DNA of 32,100 bases from Nemertoderma westbladi (taxonomy: Eukaryota > Xenacoelomorpha > Nemertodermatida > Nemertodermatidae): the NCBI GenBank assembly GCA_032718475.1, contig JAUCBJ010002685.1, positions 1 through 32,100 on the forward strand, read 5' to 3'. Made by a program: the position numbers and the translations under genes. Positions 1-12,400 of the stretch are shown one piece after another (the stretch's first letter is position 1; each line of letters opens with the position of its first letter). A model generated the notes under the pieces. It saw only the letters and a list, made by a program, of their open reading frames with translations, was not told the DNA's origin and did no database searches.

Positions 1-409
1 CATCAGCAGTATAGAAATTATCATCTACAACTTCTTCGTCATCGCTTCCATCGTCGCCAGGATCCTGTTTACGGAACAGAACTTGCTTGGCTCGTACGGA
101 CCAATGGCTCTTCGTCCTTTCAACAGTTTCGGGTGTCAGCATATCCGACGCTGACGGCGGTGGTGGCATGTAGCGGAAGGCTAGTTGGTCGGCAGACAGC
201 TCGGAGGATACCGGACTGTGGCTGGACAACGCTCCCTCTTCCTTACTTTCTTCCGCCGGGAAGGGTTTGTGGACGTTGTGGAGTTTCTTCTGACCGTCTT
301 TGACTACGTCTGCGAAACCTACCTCGTGCGCGAACGCGTAACCATGTCCAACCACCTTGGTTATTGTGGTAGTTCTCTGCCGGCTCATCTGAGATTTTTC
401 TTCGACATC
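1..409 (-). CDS. ATP8B: ATP8B exon: cytosolic C-terminal tail, runs off the left edge
   Basis: Begins after a ...TTACAG acceptor in phase 0 and stays open for 136 codons to the window edge. It contains the ATP8B-type block [14 protein letters not shown]. It then continues well past where vertebrate ATP8B proteins end, into a Ser/Pro-rich stretch and an acidic stretch ([15 protein letters not shown]). The tail is therefore longer than usual, and its stop codon is outside the window. Confidence 0.88.
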
Positions 410-3400
410 CTGTAATTCATAATACTATTATCTTAATAATAGTAACTATATTTGGAAATGTGGATTTCATACATAATAACCGTTGAGCACAGATAAGCGG
501 AGTCTGCTTTGGCGACCATGGAGGATCCTATTAGCGACCTAGACTCAGTGGACAAGGCGACCAAGTACAGTAGGGTTGATATTGTGAATTTACACTTCGA
601 CGGTCTATAAATTTATTAAAAAAATTAAAAAAAAATCTTATATTTTTTTTTATTAAAAAGTTCATATTTATGCCGACAATACAATGTTGTTTATCCCCCC
701 CCCCCTCCCTCTTTGTTTATTTACTAACCATCCAACCCATCGCCATCGCCTTTTTCTTTTGAATTCGTAATCGATGGGAAATACTTGGCATTCCAATTTT
801 GTAGATTAAATCGTGGCTTAAGCGCGTTATAACAGTGACGATGAGCGACAGTAGCAAACTCAACCAAAATCGAATTGAGCTGTATACTTGAAATGGGACA
901 CCACCGTATCTGAAAATAATAGACATAGTTAACTCTGGTGTCAGTGATACATTGTTTCTTATTATTGTTGAGTTCAGGTTGTAAAATGGTATTATTAAGT
1001 TCTAATAAAATATCTAATTCACATTATTTTTACATTAATTAAGTATTTACAGACGTGTTAACATGCCAACATGGCCAGCCACAAAATACAAACGGGATAT
1101 TATGAACAGGATACAGTCGGTAGTTCTACTCACACCATCATTGCAGGGAACATGTAGTCAATTCCAACTTGATATAATCCGATCTGTACCAGGAAATATA
1201 TTATTACAGAACCCCAGATGAATATTTGACTTATTGTTGTCCAATATGCTGTGTCTAAACAAATCTAAAATTAAGATGTAATTATGTATTACTGTCAATT
1301 TCTTTCATAGAGTTAGTATTTGTAATGCTACTCAAAAAAAAATCACCACTCGAATTGTGAAGGCTCCTTTCTCGTGGCAGTTACCTGTGAAGCAGGTAGG
1401 TGATGCCCTAACTCCAACCCGCTAATTGGGCGGTTCTGGGGCCGAACTCACGGCCTTCGATCTGAAACTCTCCGATTCGAGAAAAAATACAAATTGTTTC
1501 CAAACGTTTACGTGTATCCATATTTACAGTAATTCCAACGTGTTCAAACTTTACTATCGTGTTCTACTTTACAGTGTAATAGCCAAGAGAGAAGAGCCTT
1601 TGGTTTGCTTCTGTTATGTTTCAAGTTCACTGATAATTCCATGTTTCTGAGAACTTTCTGTCACAAATCCAGCCTAGGTTGCAATGAAGGGTTATTACGT
1701 ATGATTTATTGTGTAAAATAAACTATCAATAAACGCTATGGAACCCGCACACAAACACTAACTTGTATACTGACGATAATAATAAGTATTGTCTGGGCAG
1801 TAATACATAAACTCTGATAGTCAGCTGCATCCATTCCATTGGGTAGAATGTAACTCCCATAGACACAATAGCAAACACTAGTTATCACTCCCGGGGTGAA
1901 TGCGCCCTGCAAATATAAAAAAACGCAATATATATAACACAAACATTGCAAGTATCAGTGAACAATGCGAATATAATTTTATTTTTATATTTGTTATAAG
2001 TTACTAGAACAAAATAAACATTGTTCAGTTTTATTTGTGTCAATATGATGCCCCTTGGCCAGAGGACCCATTTCCTCCCGTCTTGTCAATAACTCTATTT
2101 ATAACTTTCTAGAACTATAACTTCCTTCCCCATATACCATATCCCTTAATATAACAAGTTTATTAACAACTCGCAGTTGCTCCCTCTCCTAATGTTTTCA
2201 AATTTCTATGTGCCACGAAATTTGGTATCATGATAGAAGCCAGAAGCGAATTGGACAAATCATTAGAATTTACGTCATAAAATAATGATAACTTAAATAA
2301 ACTATTGGTGAAATTAAAACTGTTTTTATATTCATATCTGCAGATGAAGGCTGTTCCAACGATATTTATAATATTATATTATAAAACCAAGAAATAAAGC
2401 ATAAGGAACTTAAAAATAGTGCAAAATAGACACTTTTAAACGGCAAGTTGCAGCCAAATAGTTTGAAAATTGAAAAATCCGACCGGGCCAGCATTAAGGG
2501 AGATTGTCGAACTATGTTGGGTTTGAATGGGATGGTCGTTGTTCGAATTCCTGTGATTTCGTAATTGTGAGTTACTCATTGCTTATAGTTTGTATCCAAG
2601 TGACATATTTTCCAGTATGTCCCTACACCAAATATAGACATGACGTGCCGAGACAGGGGTGGGTGGGGGGACTGGACGCAAAACCCGCCTTGGCGAATTA
2701 ATGTCCCGCCTCAATGTTAAATTCTCAAGTTAGGGAAAGGAGCAGGTTACAGTGTCACGTTATTTTAACCAAAACATGAGAGTACTCAGCTGTTACTTGC
2801 GTCGAATTTCCCCTGGAGTGGGATGAATTTTTATTGCGTCCAGTTTCCCCCCCTATCTGGACGTGCCAGGGAATTTGATATACAGGAAATGTTTCATAGC
2901 GAAAATGTGTAAAAGAATTATACTCACTTCGCCCGCCATTCCATTCCCCACATCACTAAATATTTAGGTGCACTCTAATAAATAGACTATATTGATATTC
3001 TATAAAAATGTAACTGAACTAGAGTGGAAACCGAAACCCTGAATAAAATACATCAGTTTTTCTAAAACAGAATTAAGAAATTATGATTCTTTCATATATC
3101 TTTACACTTTTCTGAAATAAATCGGCACCTGAACACAATAATAACAAATACTGAAATATGTATATTATTTAAGGTACAGAGAGTAATTCACTGGACTTTT
3201 ATTACACAGAGTTTCCCTTGAATCATCTTCCTTTCCTTTTCTTAACTTTGGTTACTCGCGGGGCCGCCGTAGAACCTGCTACTAAAGTTTTCTTCACTTT
3301 TGCCATCAGTTCGGATTCCTCCGGGGGATTTCTTCGTTTCGTCGTCCGGGGTTTTGTGCGGGGTACTGCCGCTGGGGGCGTATCAGCCGCCGCTGGAGGG

Positions 3401-6400
3401 CCCCGTACCACCGGAGGCGTGTCGGCAAGGGAATCGACTCGCTTCCGCGGTTTCGCGTCGTCCGACACTTCGCTACTCTTCAATGTGGTTTCGCTAAACA
3501 GCGAGGAATCCTCGACGGAACTGGCGAGGTTCTGTTGGCTCTGATAAACCGGTAGACTTATTGTATCCGGTCGCCCTAGTCGTAGGTAGAGACTCCTTAT
3601 ATTAGCCCACCCACGGGGGCACTGCTCTACAAAACTCTGACAAGCTCCCATCACGTTGTCGATACTTGAATCCACTGGAAGGGCGGTGTTGGCAACCCGG
3701 CAGGTCATACAGTCGCCCCGACCAGTCATAAGTAGCGGCACGGAACCCAACGCGGCTTCAATCTCGGACTTAATCGCCTGCCGTGCAGATACATTGACGC
3801 CGATAGGGACTTTATTGGCCTTAAAGAATGCCTTGCCTAACATTGTCGGCAGTCGATGGTAAATAGATCGATCTGCTAGGAATACATCGAACATTCGACA
3901 TAGTCGGATCTTCGCTTCGTAGGGTTTGTATTCCGTAGCCAAAACTCGATGAGGAATAACCTCGCTGATTCCTTTTATATCTTCTTTTCCTAAAAGGCGA
4001 CGATAGAATTCCACAGTCGCGTCGCTGTCTTTCCCTTCGATATCTTTAACGAAGAGACAAACTTGCCGCTGTTGAGTTGGAGCGAAAGGTGAGTGATCTA
4101 CATGAAGTTGTAGCCATTTGTTATTTACGTCGGGTATTCGCTTTAGTGATATAGTAAGTTGAATACCGGTAGCTTCGCAACCATCCTCTGCTAAGAGGTT
4201 GGGCTTGTTTTTTTCTGGGGTTCGGCTTGCTAACACGTAAAGAGCCTTTATCGCTCGAGATACCTGTGATTTATCGACTAGACTGATACGTTGAAACGGG
4301 ATTTCGTCCATTTTTAAAGATCTCAAACAATTCAGTGGGTCTCTGAGTCTGATACAAGTGCACTGATATGTTATTGGGTTAGTGACGGAGGTTTATAGAC
4401 CGCCACCGCGGTGTAGCTGATATAAGTCAGAAAGTGTACCGGTAACTTACAGACTTACTGGCTAGGCTAGCCTATATTAAATTTCTCACAGTTTCTATCT
4501 ACAGATCTCAGGATCTACAATCAGACAATACAGAATTCTTAAAATACGCTGATAATTCCGCATTAACGGATCTTGCTATTTAACCTCAGTGCAATCACGC
4601 CATCTCCGCAAGTGTGCAATAAGCAATTCTGCTTAGCAGTCTGGCAGTCAGCAGTGGGTTGGTCAGTTGGTGGACCAGACAGCCAGAGTGACCTGACTGA
4701 CTATGTGCTATTGGCTCCCGGAAGTGGGATGAAAAGATGAAATCAAGGTTGCAAGGCCTTCGTGACTTGCTTGGATGGAATGTGGAATGTCAGAATGTAC
4801 TGCTGTACTGCATGTGGGCATATTTCCAATTGGAGTGTCGTTTCAGCCTATCACCTATAGGGCAGTAGGGCTTCTTTCTAAGTATTTCTGGGCTTCCAAT
4901 TGGCTTTTCCTTCAATAAGCTCACCTCATTGGCTAACACTGTCCTATCTGCCTATACTACTGTACTAGCCAAACTGCCAAAAGGTTCGGTTCAGCCTAAG
5001 TCAGTTAAGTGCCAAAAGGGATGTCGCTTGGGGAACTGTCTGAGTGAGTACCGTTACTGCTGTACTGACAGATAAAAATATTCAAACCTAAAGCTCCCTG
5101 ACAGCCTGAGCTCATCAGTATCTGCCAGTCTGCCTGTAGGCAGGTAGGCTAGGTCAATAATTATTGCGGGATGGTAATAGGTCAGTAGGCCTACTATGGT
5201 AACAGATAAAAATAGGTAGGCCTAGGGTAAGCGGGTTGTGAGCTTCAATGCGTGGTCAGTTGTAGGTACTGTAGACCCTTTCTGCCTTTGACCTTAAGAC
5301 TGATAGAGGTAGGTAGCTCTAGCAGGATAGTCCTATATTGTTTTTAAATAAGATTACGTGTGGTTCTTGTCACTGCTGCACTGTCCGTACTCACTGACAT
5401 TGACATACTGTATATAGGCCAAATAACTGAATAAGCAAGTTGACTACTGTATGTACCAATCAGTAACATTTAAAACAATTAGTAACATTTAGAAAGTAAC
5501 ATTAAAAAATTATCACCGACGCACCTTTTGGCTATGGGAGAGTGTTAGCCAATGAGGTGAGCATATTGAAGAAACAACCAATTAGAAGCCCAGAAATACT
5601 TCCATAGGCTGAAACGACACCCCAATTGGAAATATGCCTACAATAGCACTACTAAAACGGACCAGAGTGACCTGACTGACTATGCTATTGGCTCCCGGAA
5701 GTGGGATGAAATCAAGGCTGCAAGGCCTTCGTGACTTGCTTGGATGGAATGTACTGTAGGCCGCATGCGCATGCATGATACAGGGAAGGGGGATACTACA
5801 GGACCGGTAATATTTTAGGTATCGGCCTGGCATAAAATGAAAGTGAATTTAGGAGCGTTTTGATCTGTTGTTAAATTTCTTACTCATTTTGCCGCTAGAT
5901 GTGCAATAGTCATCTCAACAATATCTGCTGAATTTCCACAAAGCGCAATAATCTGCCCATAAATTGTGTACCTAAATTGCGCGCAATTCAATATATATTT
6001 TTATTAATATAAATTATATTTACTTGCTATTCTTTGCTTACGTGTATAAGACTCTTTAGAAATATAAATTTGTTGAAGCCTTCGTCCTTCTGACCGCGGA
6101 AATAAAGTTGGGGATACGTCACGCACACCTTATCGGTCACATCCTATAAAACAAAATTTTGTGTCTTTAAGTTTTTTGAATTAGAGAGTGAGAGAATCTT
6201 TCCAGTATGTTCATAAAGTAAGTGTGTGTGGTGGGTGCAATTAATCACAAAATTAATTATGTTTCTTATATATTGCTCGTCTAACTAATTAATTCATTAT
6301 TCATGTTTCATTACACCACTCACTACCTTGATAATAATGTTGTCGAATACATTAAAGTATACACTGTGGGTTAAACACTGACAGACACATTATCTCTAAG

Positions 6401-9400
6401 GATTACTCCCTTATATCTCTAAGGATTACTGGGGTATCTAAGGATTTCTGAGGTATCGGGGTAACTCGTTTACTTACCTGGTCGAGGATTCCAAGTGCTA
6501 AAACTGGCAATGCCGTATATATCATATTGTATAACATTATGAAGAATGGGTCATATATCGTCAATGCAGAGTGGCCACACAGGAATCCATACCTGTAACA
6601 TTAAGATGAAAAAAAAATGTTTTGACTGTCATACATTTGTATTACCGCGGTTCGTACATACGACGGTATCTGTTTCATAACTGTACTTAACATAACATGT
6701 TATAACATATTTTTTATTTTTAAATTTAGGTGGTCTGACATCCATATTAAATTTCAAATTATCGTATGTGATTAAACGGAACAATGGATGGGGAGAAATT
6801 TTTTTACACGTGCATGTACATTTTTTTTTACTTTTTAACAATTTTTGATGTTATATATAATTCCCCACTTACCACCATTGTAGTAGTGCGAATGAGAAAT
6901 TCTTATAAAAGAAATAGCTCAGGAATTTGCACATGCGGTAGTAGGAATATCTTCCATGAACAAGTAACAACCTTTCCAGGAATCTAAATTGTGCTATCGA
7001 GTAGTCCGAAGCCAGAACTGCTTGAAGTCCTTCCTGTCCACTTATTCCTATGCCAACGTCAGCCACTGTATTGCCACAAAAGTGAAAATATTATTATCAT
7101 CACTTCGAATATGTTTGTGCGACGTACAACAAATGTTCTATTGAAATACTAAAAAAACTATTGAAAATTGCGAGACCATTGTACTGTACATGTACAACAC
7201 TGTATATCACTGGTCTCACCCCGGTGAGGACTCAGTGCCACCTGCCAATACCAATATACTAACTTAGTTCATCTTTGTTATGATGTGTACTTACTCTTTA
7301 TCATGCTAACATCATTCGCACCATCTCCAATAGCAAGTGTTATCTTTTTCTTTTCCACCTTTACCAGTTGAATAACTAAAGACTTCTGAAGAGGTGTCAC
7401 TCGACAACATATTACTGCTTTACATTTAGTGGCCACCTTGAGAAACTTACTTTCAACGTCTTTTTGGAGGGCGAACGCAAGACTTTGTCCTACATAATAT
7501 TAAATTTGTAATTCAGGAAATTATATTCACTCTTTGAACTTTTGTAGCAAAATGTATCATTAATGTTGATATACTTCCATTATTGGGACTTACCTGTTAT
7601 TACTAAAGCAATGTCCACCACAGTATTATCGTTCTTTGTTAATTGTTTCCTTTGAATATAGCTTTCAATTAAATCATCACCTTGTTCAAGCTCATTGACA
7701 ACTTCCTAATAATTAGTAATAGTTACAAATTGATTGTTCATTATATGTGGCCTGGAGGTTGTTGCCTCAGTTTTTATTGCGAGGATCCACGTTTAAATCC
7801 GATACCGACCACGCTGGAGACCCAGTAAGTTCAAAACGCGTACGTGGTTTGGATAGACGTGAGATAAGAATTTCATTAAAAAAATAACACGATTCCTAAG
7901 TTTTACACAACCCGGTAAAAGTACGCATATGTTTGGCATTACTCCCACAATTGCGCCAATAAAAAAAGTTATTTTCGGTAAAATAAAGTTTAGAACTATT
8001 TCTGTAATCACTGTATAAATAGTTTTGTTGAAATAAAGTTTTTGACGCCTAGTTTTGATTTTGTGGGCATCTTACCTGAAGAGTTTCGCAGTTTATTTTT
8101 ATTATTTCGACTGTCTCGTTAGTGAGCAAGTTGCAGGAATAACCAATATTGATGGCCGTTTCAAGTTTATCACCAGTTAACATCCATATCCTCAGATTAG
8201 CCTATTTAATTAGCAATATTAGTTAAGAGACTTGAATCAAATTATGTTTCTACATAAGATATTTGATAATTTAAAGTTTCTAAAAGTTTATTTGATTTGT
8301 ATTTTTCCATGTGTGCATTCAACTCTCAGATGTTCTTTTAAACGACTTGAATTTGATGCCATACATAGTTTATTTTTAATATTATTAGTTTAGAATTGAC
8401 CTTTGACCTATCTCTTTATGCTTACATCAGCTAATTTTGCTAAAGTCTGTGGTACTCCATCCTGTAATTTATCTTCGATGGCTGTCGCTCCGATTAATTC
8501 CAAATCTGTTTCCAATTTTTCGTAAGCTTCATCCAATTTGGCTTCTCTATCTTCTAACGCAACACTGGCTTCCATTCTCACATTACGATCCCAGTCTTCG
8601 AACTCATCAACAGTGAGTCTCTTTTTTGCGAGTACCAAAGTTCGTAAACCAGATGAAGCGAATTGCTAAAACAACATTGTGCATTGGTTAAGGACCGAAC
8701 AACATTCGCTACGGCAGGGTATTAGTATATCTGATACTAATTGACCACCTATAACCGACTAGTTCGCGTGCCTATTATTATCGTACAACTATATCCTAGA
8801 ATTCTGATGGGTTTAATGTGTAAAATCACGATAATTAAAATAGCTAGTAGTAGTTGGTGCGTTCGTATATAAATGGGTTTCCCAAGATGATCTTCAGGTA
8901 TTCACGCTATGGAAGTAAATAGTAAATGATTATTATTAAAGAAGTAAAATTGTCAACAGCCTGATTTGATTTTCACGCATCTCACCCACCTCCGAGATAT
9001 GTCCCCTCCATCTCTCCAACCTGGAATGACTACCATATATTACTTACTTACTTCTAAATGTTGATTGGTCTGCTCCAAGACACCTTTTTTGTGGTTATTG
9101 ATTCCGTTATTGAGTCTTTCATATATGACACTATCTGCCCCCTTACAATATAGAGTGATTTTCCCATTCCTTTCTACGACAACTGACATTCGCTTTCTTG
9201 TGCTGTTGAAATCTAGAATGCATTTTAAATTGTACACAACATCTTTTCCCATTTCTTCCACTGTTATGCAAGACGGTGATCTTTCCTGAAATGGAATAAA
9301 ATCGATTCCTTACGAAACTAATAAATGTGAACAAAAACTATGTGATATGGTGAGTGATCTCCACCGCAAATTGACCGCAAGTTAAATAAAGTTTGTTTAT

Positions 9401-12400
9401 TGTATGGTTAGAAAACACCACCACTGTAAACAAGTTATTTACAAGTATTCAAAGTTAAAAAGTAAAAAAAAGATAATTTCTTGTTCAGTACCTTGAATAC
9501 ATATCCAAAATTTCTCGCTGCCTCAATGAGAGCACCCTCGTCTGGACTTTGCGCCATGTGAACTAGTTCATCCTTCTGCCATTCTGGCATTATTGTGTGA
9601 CAAAGTGCGAGACATCTGAAGAAATCATGAACATGATCTTTTTGATGCGGTTTCATGAGATCATCCAGTAGGTGTTGATCATAGAACTTGAATTTCTTCG
9701 TGAACCAGGTGGGATTAGTTTTTTCGAAGTCGATTAAAGGTTTATCCAGAATCTAACAAAGGTTGATTATATTGAATATTAATTTTCAAATAAAGATTGT
9801 AATTACTTAATCGTAATTTAAAACTAACAACTAACTCGCATCTTCTATCTAAAAATTTTCCCAGGAGCCTGACCCCCACCCATCTCGCGACCCATCCTGG
9901 CTGGCTCTTAAATCCGGACCCACCTGAGTCGGTTCATTTCCATAGACTTTGTTATTAATGCTGCACATATTGAAAGTCATTATGTTTCTAGTCAATGTTC
10001 CTGTTTTATCTGTAAATACATATTGAATTTGTCCCAGTTCTTCATTGAGTGTTGTAGTTCTCGCATTGGCTCTAATCCCTTCGTATACCATTTCATTATC
10101 CCAGTTAATAAATTTGGATTGCATTAGTCGAATAGCTTCAACACTATGAAATATTATATAAAGTATCAAAAGTCTACAATACAAAATAGCATAACATTAT
10201 TACGAGTAATGGATATTTGTAACTGTTTTGGATGATTATTATTTGGAAAGTTGTAGATATCGTTAGTCGGAGAGGTTTAGTTTATTATAGATGTTTCAAA
10301 TGTTTGGTGGAAATTATCTTACCTTACATATAAAGATATTGGAACGAGATTGTTCACTAGAATCACGTATGAGAAGAATAATAGTCCACTTTCCAAGATG
10401 AATGGGCCAGTTTCAAACGAATCCGATGGGTTGTGCCACAAGTATCGGCCATATATATGATTCCAAATCAAATGCCAGACACTATGAGTTGCGCACAATA
10501 GTACGAGGAGAAGGAATATCTGAATAAAACATGTCAAAAGTGTAGTTATTGTAATTAGAATATTGCTCGGGTACAGAACAGTACAGTGTTGAGCATGAAT
10601 ACCTACCAAATGTAAATTCGACCTCAAACTTACAAAAGCAACCATACGGTTTAGTTTGAGGTCCATATTAGTCCGTTTAAATCTCGATCCGCCACTGTTC
10701 TGCATAAGTTTGGTGTCGCTCCCAGCGAATATGACCACCCCGAAACACCACTTGGTATTCCGTAACACGCATCCCCTAAGTATGATGTTGTCATTGTTGA
10801 GCGAGTGCATCTGGTTCCCCTCTACCAATGTACCGCTGAACCTATCCAGCACATTATTGGGCGGTTCACACGTGATTATACCTTCAAATGGGAAACAATA
10901 TATTTTTTATATAACATTTTATTTTTGTTACATACAGATGTAGTTTAGTTATTCATTTAATCTTAAATATGAACATATTTATTAACTATAATAATAAAGT
11001 CACAATAACTATATGCAAATATATATAACACATTCGTGTTATATTTATATTTATTTATTTATAAGAATCATATATGGTACTTATTTAGTACAAGTTCAAA
11101 TTGTCCAATCAGGTTTCCCCAAAAAATGAGCGTAGTCGTGTTCCTGACTCAAATTAAATTTTCAGGACAGTGTTCATTTTATGCTATTAATTTGGAGGAC
11201 ATTGGTAATTAGTAAAATTATCCTGTTTAGGTTTGTGGCTAATTTCTTTTGGACATATATTTCTTATCAACTTAATTTTTCTTGATTCATTATGAGCAAA
11301 TCATGAACCATGTCTGAAACAATTTATTTCTAAAAATGAAATATTTAAGAATGAGCCTTGTAAAATTGTAATGTCCAAAAACAACTTTGGTTTCAAAAAT
11401 TGACAAGAAACGCATTGATATCTCGCGTTGAGGTTCGGCCATTAAGTTACCCAGATACCCTAATTTCTTATAAAACGTGGTGTTGATTTATAGCAAAAAC
11501 TTTAAAAATGTTTTTCTCGAAGTGATAAAAGTGGGTGTGGCTCACTTTTTAATCTATTCAAATTTTACGACTCGAGATTTTGTTGTTGATATGCAAAATA
11601 ATAATGTGTCAGTTGTTATATTGTACTACCAATAGGTTCATATTGATGAATATGTGTTTTATTGTATATCTATTATTATATTATTAGTAAAATTATAAAA
11701 TTTTTATTGTTACTCTGTTTAATTTATTGTTGCGTTTTACATTTATACCTTGGAATTTAGAGAGTTTTTCTATCGAGTCCCCAAGAGCTGCTGTTACGTT
11801 GAGACCTTGACGGCATTTTAGGTTTGTTTCTCCATCCAACTCAGCCGTTTCTATGTAAGTGAGACTGTGTTGTGCGCTACTCGATAGTATCAGCATATCA
11901 GCCGCCACAAAATCATCAGCCTTGAGTCTTACCACATCACCAACAATGACATTCTTCCAGGATGTTTTGACCAATCTGTGAAGTGTTAATGTTAATAATG
12001 TTCGGGATGGGATTAACATATTGATAAAAAGTTTGTGTTGAAATGAATGAAAAATTATTAATGTATAACTTGATTATATTCAAGTTTTAATTTACACAGT
12101 TATATTTACTGTAAAGTGTAATCTATACCCACACAATAATATATGTAGTGGTTTTAGGTTCTTACCGGCCTTTTTTGTTGATGATTTCCGATTTCCGATG
12201 ATTGACTACTCTATCATTTCTATGTCTCTTCTGTAAATTAACAGTTTAATACTATTTAAGAGTCTAGAACAATATTATGAATAATATTATGATATGTATC
12301 ATAATAATATGATACATATCATTACTAAGAAATACAATATTTATTACATGTTGAGAATTATATTGATTTTCCATGTCAGTGCTATTCCATTGTTTAGTTA

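Noticed and set aside
185-415. Plus-strand reading frame opposite the flippase tail exon
   Set aside because: Shadow of the GC-richer minus-strand coding exon.
3218-3862. Plus-strand reading frames opposite RSL1D1
   Set aside because: Antisense shadows of a well-supported minus-strand gene; no domain resemblance.
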